DNA from: Sphingobacteriales bacterium
GTDB lineage: Bacteria; Bacteroidota; Bacteroidia; Sphingobacteriales; Sphingobacteriaceae
DNA length: 49,513 nt
NCBI GenBank assembly: GCA_014763615.1
Contig: JACXVB010000019.1
Location: forward strand, 1 to 49,513
Reading direction: 5' to 3'
Shown here: positions 7,478 through 16,024 of the stretch, piece after piece
Position numbering within the stretch: the stretch's first letter is position 1
How the letters are laid out: every line of letters starts with the position of its first letter
Made by a program: the position numbers and the translations under genes
The notes under the pieces: generated by a model
What the model saw: the letters and a program-made list of their open reading frames with translations, nothing else
Told to the model about the DNA's origin: nothing
Databases searched by the model: none

Positions 7478-8752
7478 CTACAATAAATCAAATCCAATGT
7501 CTTTTCTGAAGTTTGCACCATCAAAATAAACTCTTCCAGCGTCTGCAGTAGCTTGTTGTAATGCTTTAAAAAGATCGTCTTGTAAAGTGGTGATGGCTAA
7601 AACTCTTCCTCCGTTAGTTTTTACTAAACCGTTCTCAAGCTCTGTTCCAGCATGGAAAACGATGCTTTCTTTTATATTTTCTAAACCAGTAATTGTTTTT
7701 CCTTTGATATATTCGCCTGGATAACCCGAAGAAACCACCACGATAGTAGCCGCAGTTTTAGCAGAAATTTGAAGTTTGATATCTTTCAGTTTTCCTAAAG
7801 CCACAGCTTCCAGCATTTCTACAAAGTCGTTTTCTATACGTGGGATGACACTTTCAGTTTCTGGGTCTCCCATGCGGCAGTTGTATTCTATCACATTTGG
7901 AGTGCCGTCTGTATTCATCAAACCAATAAAAATGAAACCTTTATAATTGATTTTTTCTTTCTGTAAACCTTTAATGGTTGGAATTACTACCTGATTTTCT
8001 ACTTTTTTGAGAAAAGCCTCATCTGCAAAAGGAACCGGAGAAACAGAACCCATACCGCCAGTATTTAAACCTGTATCACCTTCGCCAATGCGCTTATAAT
8101 CTTTGGCAGATGGTAATATCAAATAATTCTTTCCATCAGTTAATACAAACACAGAAAGTTCAATACCTGTTAAAAACTCTTCAATGACCACTTTAGAACT
8201 CGCTTCCCCAAATTTAGATTCGGCTAACATCAGTTTTAATTCGGTTTGAGCATCTTCTAAAGTCTGGCAAATTAAAACGCCTTTCCCTGCGGCCAAACCA
8301 TCCGCTTTTAAAACTACGGGCAGTGGATGATGCTTCAAATAAGTTAAACCTTCTGCTAAGGTTTCTAGCGTAAAAGTCATGGAAGCAGCAGTTGGAATGT
8401 TATATTTTTCCATAAATGATTTGGAGAAATCTTTACTGCCTTCTAGCTGGGCACCATCTTTTTGAGGCCCGATAACTGGAATGGTTTTTAATTCATCATG
8501 ATTTAAGAAATAATCATGAATACCTTTTACCAAAGGTTCTTCTGGGCCAACCAATACCAAGTTGATTTTATTTTGCAAAACAAAATTTCCGATTCCTTCA
8601 AAGTCAGTTACTTTTAACGGGATGTTTTTACCGTAAGCACCTGTTCCTGCATTCCCAGGGGCGATATATAAGTTTTCACATAACGGACTTTGAGCAATTT
8701 TCCAAGCGAAGGTACTTTCTCTTCCTCCAGAACCTAATATTAAGATATTCAT
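7478..8752 (-). CDS. purD: phosphoribosylamine-glycine ligase
   Basis: A 424-residue GAR synthetase, the second step of purine synthesis (phosphoribosylamine + glycine + ATP). The N-terminal MNILILGSGGRES, the ATP-grasp segment KADGLAAGKGV, GGMGSVSPVPF and the metal-binding NCRMGDPETE are all intact. ATG at 8752 puts the MNILILGSGG motif at residue 1 as in other PurD proteins; an open frame continues 19 codons upstream but adds no family sequence. A second purine gene, purQ, lies far away at 30400. A terminator hairpin at 8808-8840 separates it from the upstream M28 peptidase gene. Confidence 0.95.
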   Translation of the reverse strand: MNILILGSGGRESTFAWKIAQSPLCENLYIAPGNAGTGAYGKNIPLKVTDFEGIGNFVLQNKINLVLVGPEEPLVKGIHDYFLNHDELKTIPVIGPQKDGAQLEGSKDFSKSFMEKYNIPTAASMTFTLETLAEGLTYLKHHPLPVVLKADGLAAGKGVLICQTLEDAQTELKLMLAESKFGEASSKVVIEEFLTGIELSVFVLTDGKNYLILPSAKDYKRIGEGDTGLNTGGMGSVSPVPFADEAFLKKVENQVVIPTIKGLQKEKINYKGFIFIGLMNTDGTPNVIEYNCRMGDPETESVIPRIENDFVEMLEAVALGKLKDIKLQISAKTAATIVVVSSGYPGEYIKGKTITGLENIKESIVFHAGTELENGLVKTNGGRVLAITTLQDDLFKALQQATADAGRVYFDGANFRKDIGFDLL

Positions 8753-8807
8753 CCCCAAAAATAGGATAAGTCTTTTATTTGGACGGATTAAATGTGAAAT
8801 AGCGAGC

Positions 8808-8840
8808 AAAAAAAAACCGCTGAAACTTCAACGGTTTTTT
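8808..8840 (-). terminator. Rho-independent terminator of the M28 peptidase gene
   Basis: On the minus strand CCGTTGA pairs with TCAGCGG (one G-T wobble) around an AGTT loop, with A-run before and a T-run of nine after the stem. It lies 17 bases beyond the peptidase stop (8857) and upstream of purD. Confidence 0.8.
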
Positions 8841-8856
8841 GTTTGCCTTGAAAAAA

Positions 8857-10206
8857 TTACCGCATTGGTTTTGGGAAAACGATAGCACTTTCATGGCCTT
8901 CTGCATCCACAGATTGAACCGCAAAGAAATAATTATCTTTTGAATAAGGAACCGTTACTTGTGTACCTGTTACAAAAGTTTTGCGCTCCCAGTATGGAGC
9001 AGTAGTTTCACGCATTAAAATATAATAACCAGCAGGTTTGTTGCTCTTTGGTGCATCCCACTTTAGTGTGGTGTTATTGGTTAAATCTGAAGTTACAACC
9101 CCTACATTTTGAGGTTCTGCAGGTGCTTCAGCGATGTTAGCCAAAACCGCTAAATTCATTCTACATATTTTTTGGATGTAATTATAATCGAGAAATTCAG
9201 GTAAATCACCATAAACTATCCCGTTTTCTGTTCTTAAATCTTGATGTTGATGATTGAAATTTTCGTTCATTTCTGTTACTCGTACAGCCGAAAATCCTTC
9301 TTTAGAGAAAGAAGAGTGATCACCGCCTCTTAAATAACGGTCGCGACGATAGATTAACTTCACCTCTAATTGGTCTACATAACGTTCGCCTATTTCTTTT
9401 ACGTATCTAGCAAACTCTCTAGCTTTACCGTCATTTTCTCCACCAACTGCGTTTCTAATATTAGCTTCTTGTTGAGTTTCTAACGCAGGGACACCCTCGC
9501 TAAAAACTCTTACTGAGCGATTATCTTTCAAATCGGTTTCTGAACTATAAGTGTTTCCAACAATATCATTGGTAATCATCGCATTTACATTCCATCCTTC
9601 AGCTTTAGCTCTTTTAGCTAAATGAGCTGAGCCATATAAACCTTGCTCTTCGCCAACAAGGGCTGCGAAAATAATAGTAGCATGATATTTTTGCTGGCTC
9701 ATTACTCTTGCTAATTCCAAAGTAACTGCGGTACCTGAGGCATCATCTACTGCCCCAGGAGCGGTAGAAGTTACATTATTCACGTCAGAGACCCTAGAAT
9801 CGTAATGACCAGAAACAATAAAAATTCTGTTATCGTTGGGGTCTGTACCAGGTAAAACAGCAATTATATTTTTTAAAACAGCATCTTTTAATACTCTTCT
9901 ACCATCGGCTGGTTGTATGAAAGTATCGTAAGAAACCTTTAATCTTCCGCCACTTGCTTCACCGTATTTTTCAAATTCATTTTTAATCCAATGGCCAGCA
10001 GCACCAATTCCTGTGGTTGTGCTGGTGGTATCGCTTAGGGTATTTCGGGTTCCGAAGCTCACCAGTTTTCTTACATTGGCTTCAATAGTTGCGGATGAAA
10101 CCTCTTTTACCATTTTTTCTATCCGAGGGTCTTGTTTTACAATGGTAGTTTGAGCGGAGACTTCTGAAAAGAAGAAAAGAAGAATAATTAGCTTTAGATG
10201 TTTCAT
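8857..10206 (-). CDS. secreted M28-family zinc aminopeptidase with fibronectin-like tail
   Basis: A 449-residue exported metallopeptidase. It has an N-terminal signal peptide (LIILLFFFSEVSAQ). The M28 zinc motifs are present: SGHYDSR with the first His, DDASGTA with the bridging Asp, LVGEEQGLYGS with the catalytic Glu pair, and GGDHSSF with the last His. After about residue 355 a fibronectin type III-like domain follows (PAEPQNVGVV...TTLKWDAP...GYYILMRE). M28 enzymes remove N-terminal residues from peptides; specificity is not readable. It is a single gene between purD and the beta-CASP gene, with its own terminator. Confidence 0.88.
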   Translation of the reverse strand: MKHLKLIILLFFFSEVSAQTTIVKQDPRIEKMVKEVSSATIEANVRKLVSFGTRNTLSDTTSTTTGIGAAGHWIKNEFEKYGEASGGRLKVSYDTFIQPADGRRVLKDAVLKNIIAVLPGTDPNDNRIFIVSGHYDSRVSDVNNVTSTAPGAVDDASGTAVTLELARVMSQQKYHATIIFAALVGEEQGLYGSAHLAKRAKAEGWNVNAMITNDIVGNTYSSETDLKDNRSVRVFSEGVPALETQQEANIRNAVGGENDGKAREFARYVKEIGERYVDQLEVKLIYRRDRYLRGGDHSSFSKEGFSAVRVTEMNENFNHQHQDLRTENGIVYGDLPEFLDYNYIQKICRMNLAVLANIAEAPAEPQNVGVVTSDLTNNTTLKWDAPKSNKPAGYYILMRETTAPYWERKTFVTGTQVTVPYSKDNYFFAVQSVDAEGHESAIVFPKPMR

Positions 10207-10283
10207 GTTTCGATTTTTTTAATTAAAGATTCCAATTTCTAAAAATATCTCCAGTTATGAGGTAACAAGTTTGTTAATCAACT

Positions 10284-11684
10284 TTATATTTCAAAACTTT
10301 GATGGCGATGAGGAATTTCTATCGCTACATAACCTTCTTTTTGTAATTTCGATTTAAAATTATTTTGCGTGTCAAACTCGCCATGAACCAAAAAGAGTGT
10401 TTTAATTTTTGATTTATCCTGACAAGCTAAAAAATGCAATAAATCATGCTGATCGCCATGAGCACTCATCGATTGTAATGATGCAATGCGAGCGTTTACT
10501 TGATAATAATCTCCAAAAATAGAAACCGGATTTACGCCATTTTTTAATCTTCCGGCCAAAGAACTTGGCTCGGCATAGCCTACTATCAAAATGCATGAAT
10601 TAGGATCTTCGATGTTGTTTTTGATATGATGTTTTACTCTCCCGGCCTCTGCCATCCCGCTGGCAGAAATAATCACCATCGGCGAATGATCATCATTTAA
10701 AGCTTTAGATTCATCCGTATCTTCAATGTAATGTAAACCTTTAAAATCAAATGGGTCATCATCTACTTTTAAAACAGCCTGCACTGTCTCGTTAAAATTC
10801 CAGGGATGAGCTTTTACCACTAGGGTAGCCTTTTCTGATAGCGGGCTATCCACATAATATTTCACCGACGGAAGTTTACCTTTTAATGCTAAACTATTTA
10901 AAGAATACAAAATCTCTTGCGTTCTACCTACGCTGAATGCGGGTATAATCAGCTTTCCTTTTCGTTCTACACAAGTATCTAAAATGAACTGCAATAGTTT
11001 GTCTTCGGTAGGATTTGCATCTTCATGCAAACTATCTCCGTAGGTTGATTCTATCAAAATATAATCTGCCTGACGAAATTCTTCTGGAGCTTTCAGTAAT
11101 AAATCTTTGTACCTGCCCACATCTCCACTAAAAGAGATTTTAGTGATTTTGCCTTCCTCCTCAATATCTAAATGAACGGAGGCACTTCCTATAATATGAC
11201 CGGCATCTTTAAAAACCAAGTGAACGCCTTTCATCACCTCATAAGTTTCATTGTACTTCACTTTTTTAAAGAAAGTAAGGGCATGCAAAGCATCATCAAT
11301 GGTATAAAGTGGATCAATAAGGGGTTGATGATTCTTGATTTTTCTTTTGTTGATGAATTTCACATCCGACTCTTGGATTTTGGCCGAATCCTGCAAAAGA
11401 ATTTTGCAGAGATCATAAGTTGCAGGTGTAGCAATGATATCACCTTTAAAACCTTCTGAAACCAACCTCGGGATTAAGCCCGAGTGATCGATATGTGCGT
11501 GAGATAAAATCAAGACATCAACCGAAGAAGGTTCGAAACCAAAATGTTTGTTCCATTCTTCACTGGTTTTCCCATGACCCTGAAATAGGCCACAATCTAA
11601 CAAAATGCATTTTCCATTTTTTAATTCGATGAGGTGCTTACTGCCAGTAACAGTTTGTGCGGCACCATGAAAAGTGATTTTCAT
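10284..11684 (-). CDS. metallo-beta-lactamase/beta-CASP RNA-processing-type hydrolase
   Basis: A 466-residue protein of the archaeal CPSF/YSH1-like group. HAHIDHSG (His62, His64, Asp66, His67) is the zinc motif, followed by the SFSGDVGR segment. IESTYGD starts the beta-CASP insert, which ends with the SASGMAEAGR motif, and HGEFDTQNNF is the C-terminal RMMBL part. Members are predicted endo- or exoribonucleases, some inactive on RNA. No targeting signal, so cytosolic. It stands alone; the divergent BlaI gene is at 11781. Confidence 0.87.
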   Translation of the reverse strand: MKITFHGAAQTVTGSKHLIELKNGKCILLDCGLFQGHGKTSEEWNKHFGFEPSSVDVLILSHAHIDHSGLIPRLVSEGFKGDIIATPATYDLCKILLQDSAKIQESDVKFINKRKIKNHQPLIDPLYTIDDALHALTFFKKVKYNETYEVMKGVHLVFKDAGHIIGSASVHLDIEEEGKITKISFSGDVGRYKDLLLKAPEEFRQADYILIESTYGDSLHEDANPTEDKLLQFILDTCVERKGKLIIPAFSVGRTQEILYSLNSLALKGKLPSVKYYVDSPLSEKATLVVKAHPWNFNETVQAVLKVDDDPFDFKGLHYIEDTDESKALNDDHSPMVIISASGMAEAGRVKHHIKNNIEDPNSCILIVGYAEPSSLAGRLKNGVNPVSIFGDYYQVNARIASLQSMSAHGDQHDLLHFLACQDKSKIKTLFLVHGEFDTQNNFKSKLQKEGYVAIEIPHRHQSFEI

Positions 11685-11712
11685 TGATTAAAATTAAAAG
11701 TTATAAAATAAA

Positions 11713-11728
11713 AACTAAATAAATAGTT
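11713..11728. promoter_or_regulatory. putative BlaI-type operator, distal copy
   Basis: AACTA-N6-TAGTT is an inverted repeat with the same 5-6-5 geometry as the ACTA/TAGT half-sites known for BlaI/MecI operators. It lies 20 bases upstream of an identical repeat, i.e. two helical turns away on the same DNA face. Confidence 0.55.
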
Positions 11729-11732
11729 GGTA

Positions 11733-11748
11733 AACTAAAAAATTAGTT
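11733..11748. promoter_or_regulatory. putative BlaI-type operator, proximal copy
   Basis: A second AACTA-N6-TAGTT inverted repeat. Its arms extend to AAACTAA (11732-11738) and TTAGTTT (11743-11749). It abuts the probable -7 box at 11750-11757, so binding there should block the promoter of the blaI-M56 operon. Confidence 0.6.
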
Positions 11749-11749
11749 T

Positions 11750-11757
11750 TAACTTAG
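11750..11757 (+). promoter_or_regulatory. probable -7 box of the blaI-M56 operon
   Basis: TAACTTAG matches TAnnTTTG at 7 of 8 positions, 23 bases before the blaI ATG and directly beside the proximal operator palindrome. Confidence 0.4.
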
Positions 11758-11780
11758 ATTCATCATTCAAGATAAGCAAA

Positions 11781-12158
11781 ATGGAGATAAAAGAACTAAC
11801 AAAAGCAGAAGAGCAAATTATGCTGGTTTTATGGGATTTAGACAAGGCCTTTGTAAAAGAAGTGATTGAACAATTGCCCGAGCCAAAACCCGCTTATAAC
11901 ACGGTTTCTACCATTATCAGAATATTAGAAACTAAAGGATTTATTGCACATACGGCTTTTGGAAAAAGCCATCAATACCATCCGGCGATTACTAAAGAAG
12001 CTTATAAAAACTTTGCGACAGAGAAATTATTGAACGGTTACTTTGAAAATTCTGTAGAAAGTATGTTCTCTTTCTTTGTGAAAAAACAAAAGATTGATTT
12101 GGCTGAAGCCGATGAGATTATGAAACTGATTGAAAAATTAAAAAACGAACAATCATGA
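11781..12158 (+). CDS. BlaI/MecI/CopY-family repressor
   Basis: A 125-residue winged-helix regulator. The N-terminus MEIKELTKAEEQIMLVLWDLDKA and YNTVSTIIRILETKGFI are the family's DNA-binding helices and wing; the C-terminal third is the helical dimerisation part, cleaved by the partner protease in the classical systems. It overlaps the M56 gene by ATGA (12155-12158), so translation is coupled. Two operator-like palindromes sit in its promoter, as expected for autorepression. In Bacteroidota this pair is common and need not concern beta-lactams; the signal here is unknown. Confidence 0.9.
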   Translation: MEIKELTKAEEQIMLVLWDLDKAFVKEVIEQLPEPKPAYNTVSTIIRILETKGFIAHTAFGKSHQYHPAITKEAYKNFATEKLLNGYFENSVESMFSFFVKKQKIDLAEADEIMKLIEKLKNEQS

Positions 12159-13801
12159 ATTGGGTAAATTATTTGATCCAGATCAACCTCTATTTGACGT
12201 TGTTCTACGGCTTTTATCTCCTTTTTTTAAGGAATGAAACTTTCTTTACGCTGAATAGGATGTATTTATTGGGCTCGGCATTTTTCTCTGCGCTAATTCC
12301 TTTGATACAAACCGAATGGGTAAAATCATTTTTCATTACCGAGAAGGCGGAAACTGGCTGGCAAAACATCCATGTGATGATGATGGGTTTTGCTAGTCCG
12401 ATAAAAGCAGATACCAGTTGGACCCTGGGCGATTTCATCACCGTGATTTACCTTGCTGGCGTTTTGATTTTGCTGACCAGATTATGTTGGAATTTGGCGA
12501 GGGTAAGAAAAATGTTTCGTTCAGAAAATCATCCAGAAGCTTTCTCATTCTTTAGAAAAATTAAGGTGAATGAAAATTTACCTCAAAAAGCGCAAATAGA
12601 AAAGCATGAGCAAACTCATGCTCAGCAATTGCATTCTGCAGATGTTTTGTTTTTCGAGATTTTAAGCATCATCAATTGGTTTAATCCGGTGGTGTACCTC
12701 TACCAAAAAGCCATTAGGCAAATCCATGAATTTATCGCTGATGAGAAAGCTATCGCTGAAACAGAAAATAAAAAGGAATATGCTTTATTGCTCTTTAGCA
12801 AGAGTTTTGGCATCAATCCAAATACACTAACCAATAATTTTTTTAATCAATCTTTATTAAAAAGGAGAATTCAAATGTTACAGAAACCTAAATCCAGAAA
12901 AATGGCTATTTTAAAATATGGTCTCTCAGCTCCGCTATTTTTATTAGCGATGATTTTATCTTCAGCCACCATTAGTAAAAGTAAAGTAGTGAAAGTATTA
13001 GTGAAGAAAGTGGAACCAAAGCATGAAATTTCATCGCTTTTAAATTCTAGTCTAACAGAAAATCCAAAGGAAAAAAGTACAGTAAATACCAGTGAAAATC
13101 TGAAAAATGAGAGTATTAAATTGGTTAAACACGTGGTAAATAAAGATACTGTTCCAAATAATCAAAAAACAGCTTTAAATGAAGTGGTTGTTAAAGCGGA
13201 TAATCAGAAAGAACAAGACAATATGGTGTTCACCAGTGTTGAGGTTTTACCCACTTTTCCAGGAGGAATAGCAGCCTTTTCCAAATTTCTACAAGAGAAT
13301 TTAAAATATCCTGCTTTGGCTAAAGCAAATGGTATTGAAGGAAGAGTATTTTTGAATTTTGTAGTAGAGAAAGATGGAAGCTTAAGTGATATTAAAGTGG
13401 TGAGGGGAATTGGAAGTGGTTGCGATGAAGAAGCAGTTAGGGTTTTAGCTATTTCTCCTAAATGGAATCCAGGAGTACAAAATGGTAAGAAGGTAAGGGT
13501 AAGTTATATCATTCCGATATTTTTTCAAACCAAGGGAACCGTAGTAACATCTAAACCTAAAAATCTCACTCCTGAAGAGGTCCAAAAAAATAAAGAAGTA
13601 ATACAATCACTGATTGAAGGAAAAGTATTATTAATAGTTGATGGTAAGGAAATTGAAGGAAATTTTGAAAGTTTTAGTAAATCAGTTAAACCAGAAAATT
13701 TTGAAAGTATTAACGTTTTAAAAGGAGATAATGCCATTAAAAAATATGGCGATAAGGGCAAAAATGGAGTAATAGAGATTACCACCAAAAAGAAAGAATA
13801 A
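12155..13801 (+). CDS. M56 (BlaR1-like) membrane metallopeptidase with TonB domain and receptor-plug-like tail
   Basis: A 548-residue sensor/protease. Residues 1-115 carry about three membrane helices. HEQTH (151-155) is the HExxH zinc site, followed by ADEKAI (195-200), where the third ligand region lies. Another membrane helix is at about 254-272. The outer part has a Lys/Asn/Ser-rich linker, then LNEVVVKAD (341-349), a TonB C-terminal domain (about 362-457) and a last segment (about 488-545) ending INVLKGDNAIKKYGDKGKNGVIEITTK. That tail resembles the plug of TonB-dependent receptors, and LNEVVV recurs in the SusC protein of this window. The protease would cleave the BlaI-like repressor encoded upstream (family knowledge). 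A bidirectional terminator follows. Confidence 0.88.
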   Translation: MNWVNYLIQINLYLTLFYGFYLLFLRNETFFTLNRMYLLGSAFFSALIPLIQTEWVKSFFITEKAETGWQNIHVMMMGFASPIKADTSWTLGDFITVIYLAGVLILLTRLCWNLARVRKMFRSENHPEAFSFFRKIKVNENLPQKAQIEKHEQTHAQQLHSADVLFFEILSIINWFNPVVYLYQKAIRQIHEFIADEKAIAETENKKEYALLLFSKSFGINPNTLTNNFFNQSLLKRRIQMLQKPKSRKMAILKYGLSAPLFLLAMILSSATISKSKVVKVLVKKVEPKHEISSLLNSSLTENPKEKSTVNTSENLKNESIKLVKHVVNKDTVPNNQKTALNEVVVKADNQKEQDNMVFTSVEVLPTFPGGIAAFSKFLQENLKYPALAKANGIEGRVFLNFVVEKDGSLSDIKVVRGIGSGCDEEAVRVLAISPKWNPGVQNGKKVRVSYIIPIFFQTKGTVVTSKPKNLTPEEVQKNKEVIQSLIEGKVLLIVDGKEIEGNFESFSKSVKPENFESINVLKGDNAIKKYGDKGKNGVIEITTKKKE

Positions 13802-13822
13802 GATTAGACCTATGCAAAATAT

Positions 13823-13850
13823 AAAGCCGAAGAGTGCTCTTCGGCTTTGT
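13823..13850. terminator. bidirectional terminator
   Basis: A perfect 12-base stem, AAAGCCGAAGAG against CTCTTCGGCTTT, with only TG between, lies between the convergent M56 gene (ends 13801) and ctpA (ends 13854). A/T-runs flank both sides, so it can stop transcription in either direction. Confidence 0.85.
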
Positions 13851-13853
13851 AGT

Positions 13854-15557
13854 TTATTCTGCCTGAGCACTCATTTGCCCGGGTTTTCCGATGATTTTAT
13901 AATTGCCTTCGCCTTTTAAAACCGCAGAAATCAGCGTTAGGTTGCTTAAAGTTTCTTCGGCTTTATGCAATTCTAAATCGTACTGAAAACCTTGCTCTGT
14001 TCTTCCTTTTTCAAAGTAATAACGTTGGGCGATTTCATTTTCTAAAACTCGCTTAATTTCTGGTTTGTATTTGATTAAATCATTTTTCTTACTGGTACTC
14101 AGTTTGGCTTTTAGGCTCTCAAACTCAGTTTTAATCTCATCAAACTTCTTGTCCTTATTGGCCTCTGCCTTTAATTCGGCCATAGTATGTTCGGTTTCGG
14201 TTTGGTAATTATAATCTTTATCACTTAAGTAATTGATAAAATCTTGATAATCGGCATCACTTAATTTAAAGTCTTTTGCCGCAGCAATTGTTGGATGTTT
14301 AGTGCTAAACAAAGTAGCATAATCAAAAATGAAATACTTATTGACCAAAACCTGAGTGATTTGATGATACTGATAAGGTTCTACATAAAAATCAGGGAAA
14401 ATACCGCCACCATCATAAACAGATCTTCCATCTTTGGTTTGGTAAACATTCATTAAAGAATCTGCCACTCGATCTACCGATCCATCCTCATTCCGATGGG
14501 TATAATCTAAAGCCTGTACGCATCTGCCAGAAGGCGTATAGTATTTAGCCACCGTTATTTTCACCAAGCTATTATAAGGCAAATTAAAAGTTTGTTGCAC
14601 CAAACCTTTACCAAAACTCCGCTGACCAATAATCACGGCTCTGTCTAAATCTTGCAAGGAACCCGCAACAATTTCCGAAGCAGATGCCGAACGGCTGTTT
14701 ACCAACACCACTAAAGGAAGATTTGGTGCCAGAGGTGTTGCAAATGTTTTGTAGGTAATAGTTTTTTCAGGGTTTTTTCCTTTCTGTACAACCACCACTA
14801 CATCTCTATCCACAAATAAATTCACAATTTTTACGGCTTCTTGTAAAATTCCACCACCGTTATATCTTAAATCTAGCACTAAACCTTTTGGGTTATTCTT
14901 TTCTATATCCACTAAAGCATCTTTAACTTCTTGAGCAGAATTTTCTAAAAATTTATCAAGTTTAATGTACCCAATATTTCCCGCAAGCATTCCATGATAG
15001 CTGACATTGGGTTGGTTGATATCAGCTCTTTTTAATGATTTTTCTAACTGTTTACCATTTCTTTGAACCACTATTTTAATTGGAGTTTCGCTTGGGCCTT
15101 TCATCAGTTGGCTCACCTCCTCGTTACTTTTTCCTTTGATGATTTGCCCATCAATAGAAATAATTTCATCTCCAGCTCTGATATCTGCTTTTTGTGCTGG
15201 ATAACCTTCAAACGGATCAGAAATAAAAACTCTGCCATCTCTATGGATTACACCCGCTCCAATTCCGCCGTATTGAGAGCTCACGTATCTCATCTTATAA
15301 TCTTCAATTTCTGATTCGGGAACAAACTCGGTATAAGGATCCAAGTTATCTAACATCGCATCAATGCCATTGCGCATTAATTTGGTGCTATTAATTTGAT
15401 CTACATAATTGATGTTGAGTTGTTTATATACTGAGGCAAAAATGTCTAGATTTTTAGAAATCAGAAAAAGATCATCTTTAAAAGAGAAGCTAAGCGTAGC
15501 GAAGACAATCAGTAAAGCACTGATGATTAAGTTTTTAATTTTTTTGAAGAAATTCAT
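13854..15557 (-). CDS. C-terminal processing peptidase, S41 family
   Basis: A 567-residue periplasmic protease of the CtpA/Prc group. An N-terminal signal anchor (about 8-25) is followed by a helical cap, a PDZ domain (about 95-180; GGIGAG...AGDEIISIDG) and the S41 core with the SASASE segment (290-295) and Lys317 in FGKG, the Ser-Lys dyad. The C-terminal 170 residues are helical and charged. These enzymes trim C-termini of exported proteins. It is a single gene between terminators or hairpins; the CsbD-like gene lies upstream on the same strand, separated by its own terminator. Confidence 0.92.
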   Translation of the reverse strand: MNFFKKIKNLIISALLIVFATLSFSFKDDLFLISKNLDIFASVYKQLNINYVDQINSTKLMRNGIDAMLDNLDPYTEFVPESEIEDYKMRYVSSQYGGIGAGVIHRDGRVFISDPFEGYPAQKADIRAGDEIISIDGQIIKGKSNEEVSQLMKGPSETPIKIVVQRNGKQLEKSLKRADINQPNVSYHGMLAGNIGYIKLDKFLENSAQEVKDALVDIEKNNPKGLVLDLRYNGGGILQEAVKIVNLFVDRDVVVVVQKGKNPEKTITYKTFATPLAPNLPLVVLVNSRSASASEIVAGSLQDLDRAVIIGQRSFGKGLVQQTFNLPYNSLVKITVAKYYTPSGRCVQALDYTHRNEDGSVDRVADSLMNVYQTKDGRSVYDGGGIFPDFYVEPYQYHQITQVLVNKYFIFDYATLFSTKHPTIAAAKDFKLSDADYQDFINYLSDKDYNYQTETEHTMAELKAEANKDKKFDEIKTEFESLKAKLSTSKKNDLIKYKPEIKRVLENEIAQRYYFEKGRTEQGFQYDLELHKAEETLSNLTLISAVLKGEGNYKIIGKPGQMSAQAE

Positions 15558-15626
15558 TTAATCATAATTGAAACTAAATGTACAAAATAGAATGAAATCT
15601 TAAGGCATTCAGAAATCTTCATCTAT

Positions 15627-15649
15627 AAAAAAAGACCTCCAAAGGTCTT
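15627..15649 (-). terminator. terminator of the CsbD-like gene
   Basis: On the minus strand AAGACCT and AGGTCTT form a 7-base stem around TTGG, followed by a T-run of seven. It starts 6 bases after the stop of the small gene at 15655. Confidence 0.8.
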
Positions 15650-15654
15650 GATGT

Positions 15655-15870
15655 TTATAAGCGATTGTTATCGATGTTTAATAGCCCTTTTTTGAGGGTA
15701 AAAACCACATATTCGCGTTTTCTTTTCAAGCGTTCTTGCAAGTGGCTGATGAGTTTTTCTTCTTGCCCTGCTTCAAAAGTTAAATCTTCATCACTTAAAT
15801 GATTGTATTTTCTTTTGAGCTTGATTTTTAATCTGTCCCAATTTTCTTGAGGAATGGTGATCTCAGCCAT
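15655..15870 (-). CDS. CsbD-like small stress protein
   Basis: A 71-residue charged, helical protein. NWDRLKIKLKRKYNHLSDEDLTF and the following EEKLISHLQERL match the pattern of the CsbD general stress family (W-x-Q/R-LKGK...LTDDDL...G-x-x-E-x-L-x-G-x-x-Q-x-R). The C-terminal 20 residues extend beyond the usual core. Function of CsbD proteins is not established. ATG at 15870 and a dedicated terminator make this a real single-gene unit. Confidence 0.65.
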   Translation of the reverse strand: MAEITIPQENWDRLKIKLKRKYNHLSDEDLTFEAGQEEKLISHLQERLKRKREYVVFTLKKGLLNIDNNRL

Positions 15871-16024
15871 GTCATAAATATTTAGTGCTAAAATAGCATA
15901 TAGATTTTAAATCAAAAAATATGGATAATTTGATGGCGAAGAGATGATGATGTCTTATAAATTTTAGTTTCGGCAAACTATTTGTTATTCCAACATTTTT
16001 AAAACGTTTAAAAAATTTATTAAC

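Noticed and set aside
12155-13801. Beta-lactam resistance sensor
   Set aside because: No beta-lactamase or penicillin-binding protein gene is adjacent and the sensor lacks a BlaR1 penicillin-binding domain, having a TonB domain instead.
15871-16024. Possible extra small gene between the CsbD-like and barrel genes
   Set aside because: Only short, AT-rich frames without a start context; read as the shared upstream region of two divergent genes.
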